The position numbers and the translations under genes were made by a program. 64,000 nt of DNA from NCBI RefSeq assembly GCF_001949145.1, contig NW_019091363.1, positions 1,304,387 through 1,368,386 of the forward strand, written 5' to 3'. Source of the stretch: Acanthaster planci (taxonomy: Eukaryota > Echinodermata > Asteroidea > Valvatida > Acanthasteridae). Positions 13,774-24,290 of this stretch are shown here, one piece after another; position 1 is the first letter of the stretch, and every line of letters starts with the position of its first letter. The notes under the pieces are model-generated. The model saw only the letters and a program-made list of their open reading frames with translations. It had not been told where the DNA came from and did no database searches.

Positions 13774-15830
13774 GATAGGTTAGTGGCAGATCACTTGACT
13801 TGAAGTCCACGCATTACAAAATAAAGAAAAAAATATATATAGAACCATACGTTTTTGTCAGTTTTGTGTGGGTAATACGCGGCTGGGGAATTGGATTTTT
13901 CCCTAGAATGACGAAGTTTTTTGTGCACCCACAAAAGAATTCTCATTCCCAGAAAGGTGACATTAATATTTCTAAAATGCCTGCTATACGCCACTTATAC
14001 AAGCATGCAGGCGCTGGCAAGCGCGTTGTTATGTTGCCGTATAACGCAGCTCTTCACACGAAACAGCCTACATGGCATTTATTTTAGAATACCCCCAGGA
14101 TCATCTGCTCAAGCATTAACTGATTCGGACTGTGACAATGTCGTGCTGCAATTTTACGCCGGACTGAGAAAGACAAATGGCGAGGCTGACTTGTAAACAA
14201 GGCAATATTCTTTTATTGTATATTAGATTCCACATTCGTAAATTAATTGGAAAGGAATGATTGATAGATTGAATAGTCCACTCCTGAAGGCGAAGCTGTT
14301 TGGACAGGAACATTCAATCTGTCAGCGCATTAAATTTATTTTATTAGTGCACACATTAACTTTCGTGCACATGCATTCATAACTTCCAGAATTCCCAAGA
14401 AGTATCTTTCAAGTTTAGGTAAAAAGTTCACTGTTTAAGTTGTACTTCATTGTGAAAATATGCATCTCCAAAGTACATTTTATTACTGCGTATAAAGGCG
14501 GGTTCATACTCACTGCGTATTCACTGTGTACGCGCCATACGCCACGTATGTTTCAGAGGGAAATTATTAACCGCGCATTTTTAGGGTCATTTGCATGCAT
14601 AATGAGGGCCACGGGAATTAGTTCTAGGCAAACAGCTGCTTCATTTCATAAAATTTACTTCTTTTTTCTCTTTCTTTTTCAATTCCTGCCAAAAATATTT
14701 TCATGGTGAGATAAGGCCTTTCCCAAACTTGTTTTGTGAAAATAAAATTGAGAAATAGTACCAGTGGTCAAAACCAGTGATTTTTGTGAAAAACCCTTTT
14801 CGTAAGCGGTAATTTGTTTACTTTTTGATGCGATTTTCGAAGGCTCGAAACTAAGAATTTGAAGTTTTCCTGAGGTTTTCAGAGTGGGCTGCGGTGGAGA
14901 ACTGGTGAAAGTTTTAGATTTGCTGACGGTTTTGCGCTAGATTTTTTTCTCTTCCCGACCAGACGCGTTTGCATATCGACCTAACTCAGCACCGATTCCG
15001 TTCATCCCATATAATCTTACGTCCTTGAAAGCGTAAGAATTCAGTGACTCGGTAACGAAGGACAAACACAAAAGTACAGTAAGTTAACTTGAAGTTTATT
15101 ATTGAAACCGAGGTCTACCTGTCATTATAAAATTGCCAGGAAATTGTTGAAATTCACGGTATATATCCCCAGTTTTAATATACACGCATGAACCACATGA
15201 GCATGTACACGGTACCCGGCCGCAGTATACCCTGCGCGGTACGTAGCTGGATCGGTTTTGTGCATGTAAAACACGTTAGATCGCGCTGCGCAGAAGTATC
15301 AAATATAACTCTTGAAAGTCGAACAAAAAATCTGGCTACATAGAACTAATTGTATTGTGTAGTTCCTGCCTGTCGTATGCAGCATCTCACTGTTCTGGGA
15401 AAACTTCTAACATTGAGAAATTTAGTGGGAAAAACGACCAAGTGATCGATTGAAAAAGGAAATACTTTATCATCTTAGCAACAACTTTGAGGCTACATTT
15501 CATAGTTATGTAGCTTTCTTTCATGATTCTGTAGTGTTTTATTCGGTTTAAACCTTCTAGAGCGTATAAAAAGAGTTTCAATGTGATCGGTTGTTAACTT
15601 TGTGCAAACGAATTCAAAACAAGAACCGTGAACCGGTCGAAGTCGTTTATTTCCACACGTTGAATGGGAGTGAAACATACGTGACGCAGCGCGAACGTCT
15701 ATTTTGAGGTGTCTGCAGTGCGCAATGAAAATGCGTACCCTTGTACGCAGTTTGTGAAAATAATGGAAAGTGCGTATTCGGACAAAATTAACATTTTTTA
15801 AACTTTTGTCGGATACTAACCATTCAGCAC
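13774..15830. other. Non-coding stretch, no gene seen
   Basis: Open frames of about 90 codons (13800-14196, 14440-14709) overlap each other without any recognisable motif. The stretch at 14505-14545 has repeated TACGC words and resembles the GGTTCATACT repeat seen at 48373, but too weakly to call. Confidence 0.5.
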
Positions 15831-15831
15831 A

Positions 15832-16180
15832 GGGCCCCGAGCTGAGGCTCCTTCGGTTGGAACTTTGCTAGTTCACAAACAACTAGGAAATGTTTGTGTC
15901 ATGCACGGTCGCATCTCGACCAAGTTGTTGAACATTTCCAAACAACGCGACTCTCTCAACTGATGCGGGACTAGAAACAGTCTTCTTATTTGTAATGGGC
16001 CTTGAGCTGGATCAAGAGAGGGCGCTATTTCTTTAAGCAACATGGGCCCTTTGGGTGGTAACTGCGCGTCGCTGGTTCACAAACGCTAGGAAATGCATGC
16101 ATTATAGTCGCAATGCTACCTACAAAATGAGTAATGCCGACCAACGCGGGTCCTTTCAATCATTTAGATCAAGGGGTGCT
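15832..16180 (+). repeat. Imperfect tandem pair of about 140-bp units
   Basis: Two direct, diverged copies at about 15832-15975 and 16041-16180. Shared words in the same order are GGGCCC, GGTTCACAAAC or AGTTCACAAAC, CTAGGAAATG, GTCGCA, a CCAACGCG-like block and TCTCTCAA or TCTTTCAA-like ends. An unrelated 65 bp separates them. No coding content. Confidence 0.5.
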
Positions 16181-16796
16181 TCTGCTCGAGGCGGATAGAC
16201 CAATCCATTAAGCCATGCTTGATTGTGTTCTGACCAATCACAACCACGACACGCGTGCACGTGCGTATGATGCGCGCGGCTGGAACATGACCGTGTAAAG
16301 GCACATGATAATAGTTAATGGTCACTAATAGCAAAACTAAATCATAATTAGAGGGTTAAACATGTGGAAGAGGCTTACTAAAACACTTCGTAGAGGCGCT
16401 GGTGTCTTTTGTGTACGTTGTTTTTGCTATACCCCCTGGAGTGAATGAAAGTAAATTCCAGACAAAACAGCCCGTAATAGTCGGAACACAACAGTCCATG
16501 GTGATTTGAATTTTGCGGTGAGACACACGTTTCCCGCCAAAGAAGACACCTCGCGATTTCCTGGGATATCCTGCTCTCAGTCTTGACGCCTTAAGGGCCG
16601 AGTTTATTAATTATATATAATAAGTAATATATATATTATGTGAATGGTTAATTTTTGAGATGCAATCTCTGTTAGATTGTTTTTAGGGAGTGGGTTCCTA
16701 TATGTGTTTAATCCTGTGAATAGGTGTGTGTTTTCAATTTTTGATTAGTCGGGGTTGTACCTCTTTGTTAAAGGGGGGAAACGTTTTGTAGGTGTC

Positions 16797-17252
16797 ACTG
16801 GGGTTTAATTTTGAATCATCCTGATTTGACCAATTGACGAGATTTTACGAGTGGAAGTATTTAGGGTTGTTAGAATTTTATTGTAATCCGTGTATTTTTA
16901 TGTAATTAGCGCAGTGTACATACATCCTATTACTAAATGAGGAATAAGTTTATTATTTATACCTGTATTGGTTTTTATTTTTTTAATATGAGCAGCTGAT
17001 TATCAGTGGCCTGTTTATTCCCATTATTATCCATCTGTTATTTTCTTTTTCTGATAGCGTCTTAGGAGAGTCTCATGAGAGTGATTAAGTTCGCTTCTTG
17101 GCAATCCTTCAGGGGTGTTACCAGTTTGTATTATGTATTTTGTAATTTTCCATGTCCTGTTTTATGCTTCTTGTCTTTATCCTGATACAGGTACCTGAGA
17201 AATATTAAATGAAGTCCGACACGTTTGATTCTTGGAGTGATTTTAGTTAGCA
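16797..17252 (+). mobile_element. Possible solo or 3' LTR
   Basis: A purine tract AAAGGGGGGAAA ends just upstream, like a polypurine tract. It is followed by TGTAGGTGTCAC (TG start), and about 455 bp later the sequence reaches TTAGCA (CA end). An ATTAAA signal at about 17205 and the TGAAGTCCGACACGTTTG word near the end look LTR-like. No internal gag or pol is seen upstream, no second LTR was found, and no target duplication was confirmed. Treat as a hypothesis. Confidence 0.3.
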
Positions 17253-18308
17253 ATCATTCTTCCAGAACTTAGAAGACGTGATAGAGTGGCAAACCTTCAC
17301 AAGCAGACCGTGAGAGGGTTCCGGAAGCTCGCTGTGTGACTTTTACTGTCAGGCTCTACTGTAGACATCTCTGGACCAAGAAGTATTTCCAAAGGTTTGG
17401 CATCCCGGCCTCCCACAATCATAAGGATGTGAATTCCTTCCATCTCTCCAATATTCTCAATTCGTCACAAAACATTCGTTAAAATCACAACGTTTCTTTT
17501 TAACTTCTGGAAATTAAACATGCGTTGATACTATGTAGAAAAAGTCCGTTGGGATCCTCGATTGCAAACGTGGGGTTTCTAGTGTAATAGGATAAGTTTA
17601 GAGGCACAACAGTAATGTCAATATCAGTACATATTTCGCCGTTGACCACAATCCATTTTTCCCTTTTAAATAAATAACGGATATTTGTTCAGTATTATGA
17701 GCCTACTGAAGAGATTTATTGTGGCTAAAAGTGGAGTTTTCATAGTCAATTTGGGTGCAAGTGGGCCTTATCAGAATGCACCAATTCAAAGGACATACTA
17801 GACTGCAAAGATGACATTAAAGGCAGTAAAAATGCCCTTTTAAGGGAAAACTAGGCCTATCAGTTTACTTTAGCTCTAGCAGGTCTACGTTCGAAGTAAT
17901 ACTTCCATCTCAGAATTTTCCATTCGCAACGCTCATAAGAGATGATACAACTAAAGCTTTTTTGATCCTTCCACAAAGTAGTCTCGAAGAAAAGATCAAG
18001 AGACATGAAATAGCACTCATGAAATGTAAAGTGCTCTTATGAGAGATCAGGTCTCGTCCTTGGACCAAATGAGAACTTAATTGCTATGACTACACACTTG
18101 CAAGACTCAGGGGACTTTGGAGGAACATGTGTCACTTACTGCACCCGAGAGAGTTACAAAAGGGAAACAAAAAGACAACCAAATCTCACTGTGGCTGTTT
18201 TGTCGATCGGAGCATTTCAGCACCGAGGCCAGAACGAAATGACAATTCCATCACATGGTAACCCAGCTTTGTACTGTTGCAGTACTGTTAGTTTGGAAAT
18301 TAAGCATC
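17253..18308. other. Non-coding stretch, no gene seen
   Basis: No protein or RNA gene recognised. A 94-codon frame beginning at 18086 runs into the inverted-repeat element at 18309 and is not considered real. Confidence 0.5.
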
Positions 18309-18468
18309 CCTGCCAACCTGTCGTACTCCTTCCTGGTCAGGCATCACCACATGATAGATTAGCATTTTAAATGAACTGGGGGCTCATTTAAATACCTTTT
18401 AATCACTGTTTGGTAATGCCTGACCTCAGGAAGTACATGAGGGAGTACCGGTACGACACGTCGGCAGG
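18309..18468. repeat. Imperfect inverted-repeat (hairpin) element
   Basis: The left arm (18309-18348) reads CCTGCCAACCTGTCGTAC then CCTTCCTGGTCAGGCAT. The right arm (18413-18468) is its reverse complement with a roughly 15-bp extra segment. Total about 160 bp with an AT-rich centre. Probably a small non-autonomous DNA transposon or fold-back; no target duplication was confirmed. Confidence 0.55.
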
Positions 18469-18544
18469 TCTGATTTTAAGGCAGTGGATGACAGCAACTA
18501 CGCATGCGCGTTCTTTCACGCTAATGCACAGGATGAAGCGTAGG

Positions 18545-18598
18545 GGTCCAGTCCACTAATTCAAGCCCCATTGAAAACAGTGTAAAATCAGCACCCAA
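18545..18598 (+). repeat. Truncated terminus of the CTAGGGGT TIR element
   Basis: GGGGTCCA followed by ACTAATTCAA and CCCCATTGAAAACAG matches the left end of the element at 25031-25474 and, in reverse, about 28855-28900. It is absent from the second copy of the GPCR B flank. It stops at the N at 18599, so it may be a real insertion cut by an assembly break. Confidence 0.6.
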
Positions 18599-18613
18599 NG
18601 TAGGAGCTAGCCG

Positions 18614-18899
18614 ACCGGTGTGGCGGTCTAAGCTGTCTCCCGGTCTCAGCAGTCCCCCCTGACGTAGCCGCACATTTCAGCACGACACAAGCACGGTACT
18701 ATAAGCGGTGCTATTGTCTTTGGTGTAGGCCTATGTAAAGTACACGTCACGTACAACGTGAAGCATGCGTGGACTGCTCATCATACCAATTAACCGACGA
18801 CTTTCCCTTGTTGTGCGCAGAGATGGCATGACGTATTTTTACCATATTTGGTAAGGGGGACCGCTGAGACCGGGAGACAGCTGAGACCGCCACACCGGT
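18614..18899. mobile_element. Inverted-repeat element, 45-bp termini, copy 1
   Basis: The left terminus 18614-18659 (ACCGGTGTGGCGGTCTAAGC onward) is the near-perfect reverse complement of 18855-18899. The element is 286 bp with no open frame. No clear target duplication was seen. It lies in the 5' flank of GPCR B and exists twice because that flank is duplicated. Confidence 0.75.
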
Positions 18900-19103
18900 A
18901 CTTAACACCACACAAATCATCGCAATTGAACAGCCTCATTGCCCAACGGTATGATGATAGTAATTGACACTGGTTTTAACTGTTCAAGAGATCTTTGACC
19001 ATCAGGATCCATCTTGCACTTAGGTTCAAGAGGATGAGAAACAACACCAGTGGCTGGAGTATAGCCAGTAGATCCAGATAGAAATGGCTGACAACTATTC
19101 CGA

Positions 19104-19128
19104 NNNNNNNNNNNNNNNNNNNNNNNNN
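19104..19128. other. Assembly gap of 25 N
   Basis: Twenty-five unknown bases inside the duplicated GPCR B flank, directly after the truncated first copy of the receptor start. The round size suggests a placeholder of unknown true length. A single N also occurs at 18599. Confidence 0.98.
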
Positions 19129-19131
19129 GTG

Positions 19132-19725
19132 TACGCATGCGCGTTCTTTCACGCTCATGCACAGGATGAAGCGTAGGAGCTAGCCGACCGGTGTGGCGGT
19201 CTAAGCTGTCTCCCGGTCTCAGCAGTCCCCCCTGACGTAGCCGGACATTTCAGCACGACACAAGCACGGTCTCGTTGGTCGTCCGTGCTGAGATGTCCGC
19301 ATGACTAAGTCGCACGGTACTATAAGCGGTGCTATTGTCTTTGGTGTAGGCCTATGTAAAGTACACGTCACGTACAACGTGAAGCACGCGTGGACTGCTC
19401 ATCATACCAATTAAACGGACGACTTTCCCTTGTTGTGCGCAGAGATGGCATGACGTATTTTTACCATATTTGGTAAGGGGGACCACTGAGACCGGGAGAC
19501 AGCTGAGACCGCCACACCGGTACTTAACCACCACACAAATCATCGGGAATGAACAGCCTCATTGCCCAACGGTATGATGATAGTAATTGACACTGGTTTT
19601 AACTGTTCAAGAGATCTTTGACCATCAGGATCCATCTTGCACTTAGGTTCAAGAGGATGAGAAACAACACCAGTGGCTGGAGTATAGCCAGTAGATCCAG
19701 ATAGAAATGGCTGACAACTACTCCG
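19132..19725 (+). repeat. Second copy of the GPCR B 5' flank (intact)
   Basis: Matches 18499-19102 and runs into the intact receptor gene. The stretch between the inverted-repeat element and the ATG (19522-19706) is the probable 5' UTR or promoter-proximal region; no TATA box is evident. High identity between copies outside the two indels suggests very recent duplication or allelism. Confidence 0.9.
19187..19521. mobile_element. Inverted-repeat element, copy 2, with nested hairpin
   Basis: Same termini as the copy at 18614. This copy is 335 bp because it retains a 48-bp segment at about 19269-19317 bounded by CACGGT direct repeats. That segment completes an internal inverted repeat (CGGACATTTCAGCACG against CGTGCTGAGATGTCCG). 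Loss between the CACGGT repeats would convert this form into the shorter one. Confidence 0.75.
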
Positions 19726-20681
19726 GTGACGCTACGCAGACGTTTCTGCTTAACGACATTGAACGACCTATTATTGGCGGGTTGCTTGGCATCATATCCG
19801 TGTGCAGCTTTTACGGTAATATTCTAGTCATTACAGCCTTCACTCTCTCCAGGAAACTTCAGAACACCACCAATATATTCGTGGTGAATCTCAGCGTGGC
19901 CGATCTGATCACCAGCCTGGGGATCCCGGTCAACGTGGTGGCCATTGCCAGTCCGCGACTCCTGCCCGGCTGGCTGTGCGTCTGGTGCGGCTTCTTCAGC
20001 GTGGTCTGCGTCGGCTGCAGTGTCTACACCCTGGCCTGCATCGCCGCCTACCGCCTAAATGTCATATCCAGGAGGCAAAGAGGCTGGACCAAATTCGCCA
20101 GAGCCGTCATCATTTCGGTCGTTGTCGGGCTGACATGGATCATTCCTGGAGCGGTGGCAGCGTTACCTTTAGTCTTCGGTCTGGGCGAGTTTGGCTACAA
20201 CTCTAAATACAGCTCCTGTACGTGGAACTCATACACGCAAACCACCATGTATAGCTTGATTCTGTCAGCCTCATACTACCCAATCCCAATGATCATAATT
20301 ACCACCTGCTACGCCAAGATATTCTTCATACTTAGAAACGTGAAAAAGCGAGTAAACCAGGAGCCAACTGTGCCAAGCTTGTCATCTGGGGTACTTCGCC
20401 CAGCTCAACGAGCTCCGTGCGCAATGGAGAAAAGGCAAGCTACTGTCACCAAGAACATGTTTTACGTAGTGTGCGCATTTTTGTTGTGCATGACTCCGTA
20501 CTCGGTGGCGTTGGTCACTCCAGGCAGCGACACGTTCATCCCGTACGCAGGTGTCATCTTGATGCTCAGCAGTAGTGTAAACCCGACCATATACGCCACC
20601 AAACATCCAGATTTCAGTAAAGTCATGAGGAAAATAGCCACCTGCAAATTCAACCAAATCCCACATAACGTCCTCAAGTAA
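19707..20681 (+). CDS. Rhodopsin-class GPCR (GPCR B), melatonin-receptor/Tre1-GPR84-like
   Basis: Complete single-exon receptor of 324 residues from ATG 19707. Seven membrane segments are visible: TM1 GN at 38-39 (SFYGN), TM2 NLSVAD (D66), TM3 91-117, TM4 W144, TM5 P192, TM6 LCMTP (C261, P264) and TM7 NPTIY (292-296). C91 in TM3 and C171 in ECL2 can pair. N4 is a glycosylation sequon. The DRY position reads AYR (114-116), so the acidic residue is missing, as in GPCR A. ICL3 (about 210-247) is shorter than in GPCR A, and the tail after KHPDFSKV is short. Shared blocks with GPCR A (LCVWCGF, VYTLACIA, VTKNMFYVVC, YATKHPDF) show common descent. It is a plasma-membrane signalling protein of unknown ligand. 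The first 19 bases are also present before the N gap at 19084-19102. An AATAAA at 21043-21048 could end its transcript. Confidence 0.94.
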   Translation: MADNYSGDATQTFLLNDIERPIIGGLLGIISVCSFYGNILVITAFTLSRKLQNTTNIFVVNLSVADLITSLGIPVNVVAIASPRLLPGWLCVWCGFFSVVCVGCSVYTLACIAAYRLNVISRRQRGWTKFARAVIISVVVGLTWIIPGAVAALPLVFGLGEFGYNSKYSSCTWNSYTQTTMYSLILSASYYPIPMIIITTCYAKIFFILRNVKKRVNQEPTVPSLSSGVLRPAQRAPCAMEKRQATVTKNMFYVVCAFLLCMTPYSVALVTPGSDTFIPYAGVILMLSSSVNPTIYATKHPDFSKVMRKIATCKFNQIPHNVLK

Positions 20682-21712
20682 CGGGTTGAAACAACTATAC
20701 AGTCCTTGGACTGGAAACGAGCGTAATCTTTCGATTAACAGATGTGCAGTTTGGATTTCAGCGAAAATCAAGTTAAATATACGTGTACACTTTACCCCTT
20801 AGAAAATTATATAGAATATTAAAAGGAGTTATATCCAGAGAAAATCGTGCCCCGTCTAACGCTGAAATGGTTAATTCTGCAGACACGTAAACGCAATGGA
20901 AATACATGTAATTGGAACTACAGATGTTATCCCCAACAAGAAAGTAAGGGAAACTCTTAAAAAGGGATTGAATCATTTGCGAGAGAGATGCTCGTTGAAT
21001 CATTATGCTCCTCGGCAAAAATATAACAATTAAATAGGAGAGAATAAATTTGAAGGTAAAACAATTCGGATAAAAGCAACGCCCCAAAAAATTCAACAGT
21101 GCCTAAGGTATTGTGCACGGGTTCTTGAAACGAGCACTACCGCTATGATGTAAGCATCATAATATGTTATCTAATCCGCACCTCCGTTCCTGCTTTTCCC
21201 ACAGGGTAAAGTTGACATTTTCGGCTCACAATCTCACCTCCAACCAACTTGAAAAGCTCTATCGTATATATAGCACCTGATACGTGCGTAAATCTGGCAA
21301 TTTGGCAATACATATCCTTATCAGGGAGATACAGCGTATTAGCTGTCTTCAGAATAGAATTCTTCATGATTACAGACATATTTTACTGTAATTGGTATTA
21401 CTTATTCGGCAACAATAAAAAAAGGAAAACAAACGAAAAAAAAGGAGACACAGAGATGGAGCAGGGGCACCAAAGTAAAAAATACTGTGGTCCGCAGACC
21501 TGCTGCTCAGGAAAGTACAGGAAATGCATGTACAGGCCTAAAATGCAGTCTGTGTGTTCTAGCAAGTCAATATCCAATTTTGAAGTCGTCAGCACAACGG
21601 ATGTTGACCTGGATATACGAAGACAGTTTAGCTGTCAACAACCTTGTTTAAGCATTTCACCATAAACGACAAAAGCAAGTATTTCTGCATGATTCCAAAG
21701 TAAACCAATTCA
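20682..21712. other. Downstream of GPCR B: probable 3' UTR then non-coding
   Basis: AATAAA at 21043-21048 is a plausible polyadenylation signal about 360 bp after the stop. The 138-codon frame at 21249-21665 has no recognisable motif and low-complexity lysine-rich sequence, and is not called. Confidence 0.45.
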
Positions 21713-21816
21713 GATGGAAAGCTTGCGGTAAGCACCATGCAATATCTCTTTTTGAGTCTGGGTGGTTCTGATAAGAAAAAGAGATATTGCATGGTGCTTA
21801 CCGCAAGCTTTCCATC
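21713..21816. repeat. Perfect hairpin: 41-bp arms, 22-nt loop
   Basis: The left arm 21713-21753 (GATGGAAAGCTTGCGGTAAG onward) is the exact reverse complement of 21776-21816; the loop is 21754-21775. Pairing stops abruptly outside the arms. The size resembles a pre-miRNA or a hairpin MITE, but perfect arms are unusual for a pre-miRNA. See findings. Confidence 0.95.
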
Positions 21817-23883
21817 TTAGTCGTCTGTCACCATTAATAGCTTGAAATCCCATCTAAACCAATTCAACTGATACAATTTGTCCAGATAAGGCATCTCCTT
21901 TCTGCGTTGCTTGAGAACAATACGCGTTGCTTTCCTTTGTATGCTAGAGATATGATGTCACTATGGCTCTTTCCCCCAAGTTAAAAACAGTTTCTAGACT
22001 GACAGTTAAGAAACAAGGGGATTAAAATAAATCATGGAGGTTTTTGAGTGTGCTTTCGTTTCTTGCGCGTTTTTGGATAAAACCAACTATTAAAAAACTG
22101 TTGAAGAGCATGACATGTCTACTGAAACTCAGTACACGGACTGAGACATATTATATGTGAAACTGTGTTACGAAAACATGCATGCTGTAAAGAACCAGGA
22201 GAAACGACCCTGAACATCATGCTCTGCTTTGGAACCGTTGCCCATTTGCTTTAATAAAATAAGAAGCAAAAAAGCCTGGCAGCGAAGGGCCTACTCAATT
22301 TTTCCTGTTTATTGATACCATTTTTTATTAGATAAATAATATTCGGTGTCTTCACTGCAACTGCAGTAAAGTAAAAACATGCACATTGGATATTCAATAG
22401 AAAAAACATAACGGAATAAGCCCGTGACGAGGTGATTCATAGGTTGTCTTTAAAGGGCCTGTATGCAACCTAACTTTTTCAAAGAAATTTTTGAAAAAGC
22501 ATTTCAATGCCCTATTTAACCATTAAATTGTATTTTGTCATTTAATAGGGTTTTGAAACATTTCTTGTTTTCCTGTTCACTAGGGGTTAGTGTGACTGTA
22601 CTGGTCTATTGTCTTATTAAGAAAATCCGTATTTTCAGCGCCACCATTTGCCAGAAGTTTTAATATTTTACTGTTTAAATTTTTAATTTTTTTCTGTTCA
22701 CGGCAATAGTCTGAAAAGTGTAGATAGTTGTATTTGGAGCTTTTCTTTGCCAATTAGTGAAAACTGTATTCAAATTCATGTTTAAGGGCCGAATTCGCTC
22801 AACGCTACGATTCCTGTGGCTCACATTAGACTTCAAGTATTCATACTCGTTTTTGCACGCATCCTAAGTTAAAGATATTCTTTATAAATGGTCGTTCAAT
22901 TCAGCAGTCAGTCAGTAAAGGCTCATACGAATGCGCTTTTATACTTTTGCATTTATATTTCTGTGCATTCATGTTGTGCAATCACTTAACTGGAAAGTAA
23001 GATGCTATTAAGACTTCCTTTTATTTTACCTTTTCTGAGTTTCTTATTTTATTTTATTGTTGTTGTATTGCTATTGACTTTTTAATTTTTAAACAAATGA
23101 AAACCACTGATTCTTAACATCTTTTGTCTTGGCATTAAAATGTTCTCAATAATTCAACAAAGATGAGCTCTCGTTACTTTGCCTACTTGTCGATCCGCTT
23201 CATAACAGGTTTTTCCTTCGATCAGATGCCTTTTTGCTATAGTAGTTGATTTGTTTATGCCGAGAACATCCGAGAGATCAATCTGGCCTTGGACGTTGCC
23301 TTCGCAGCGCTTTGATCAAAGATGTACGATGTACGACATTTACAATTCTATGAGCCTTACGGGAGCTTTTATATTGGTTTTGAATCTAGCAATCAAACAC
23401 GATCAGAACAATGGCAGAATCTTGGAAGAGACTGTTCTAATTTACAACTACCTTCAAACTGGGAACAATAACATATAATGAAATCACGAGGAAAAAATAT
23501 AAAAAGGAACTTAATTTGATTTCACGTGTCGGCATTTCACATGTTTGCGCATTGGTGAATTCGAACGACTAACTTGTACAGTTGAATGTTACGGCTAATT
23601 TGAAAGCCTGAATGCTCACTATTATTATGAATAACAAGCTTGAGAAGCTAAAGGACTAAACATTGAGACTGCACGCTTTTACAATGATCGCATATCAGAT
23701 AATGAAATTGTGATTTAAACGTGAATTTCAATTGGCAAGTACTGAATGAGCGATTTGCCATCAGTTTAGCTGGTAAATTGGCCTAGCCAAATAATATTTG
23801 GCTAGGAAAACCTACCTGTATCTAACAATTGGATCATGTATGTCTGTCTCCATCTTTAAAGGGTAAAGCAATCAGTGTCTTTT
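21817..23883. other. Non-coding stretch, no gene seen
   Basis: AT-rich with no gene or structured RNA recognised. TTTAAAGGG words at about 22450 and 23857 resemble ends of short dispersed elements, but no complete element could be delimited here. Confidence 0.5.
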
Positions 23884-24290
23884 AATGCAAACCTTCAAAA
23901 TGCACCTTTGTGTGGTGTCAGTTGACCTTATTTTCAACTTCTGGTTGACTATTTCAACGGGTATTTTACTGCGTTTTCAGTTTTATGCTAATAAATACTT
24001 CCATCTTCATGAGCAAAACTGTGATCTCATCCAAGGAGGAAAGCCAAAATGTTACAGTTCTGCATTTTGGTAGATTTGGGTGGACTAAATTTCTCTTCGG
24101 TGCTTATTCACTGTTGTTCATGTGCATAGTAACAGGCAAGCGGAACTGCACAATTTAATAGAAAAATCTATGCACTGAAGTCTGTCTTCCATGGATGATA
24201 TCACTGTTGTCCCGGAAAGCATGGACAATTTTATATGTTTGAAAAAGTGCACTTTCAATGCATTGAACTAGATATGAATGTGAAAGAGTT
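23884..24290 (-). repeat. Dispersed repeat family R1, copy 2 (reverse)
   Basis: Reverse-complement copy of the repeat at 12679-13080 and 38731-39205: it starts with AAACCTTCAAAATGCACC and ends with GAAAAAGTGCACTTTCAATG. More diverged than the other two. The 62-codon frame inside (23885-24073) is a by-product of the repeat. Confidence 0.6.

Larger units (their letters stand above)
18499..19102 (+). repeat. First copy of the duplicated GPCR B 5' flank
   Basis: This block repeats at 19132-19725 almost base for base, including the start codon and first six codons of GPCR B (here 19084-19102, with one silent TAT/TAC difference). Relative to the second copy it carries about 55 extra bp at 18545-18599, ending at a single N, and lacks 48 bp inside the inverted-repeat element. 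The receptor frame is cut off by the N gap, so this is either a second allele placed in tandem by the assembler or a genuine partial duplication. Confidence 0.9.

Noticed and set aside
21249-21665. 138-codon frame downstream of GPCR B
   Set aside because: No motif, low-complexity lysine/glutamate patch, and overlapped by a plausible 3' UTR and other short frames.
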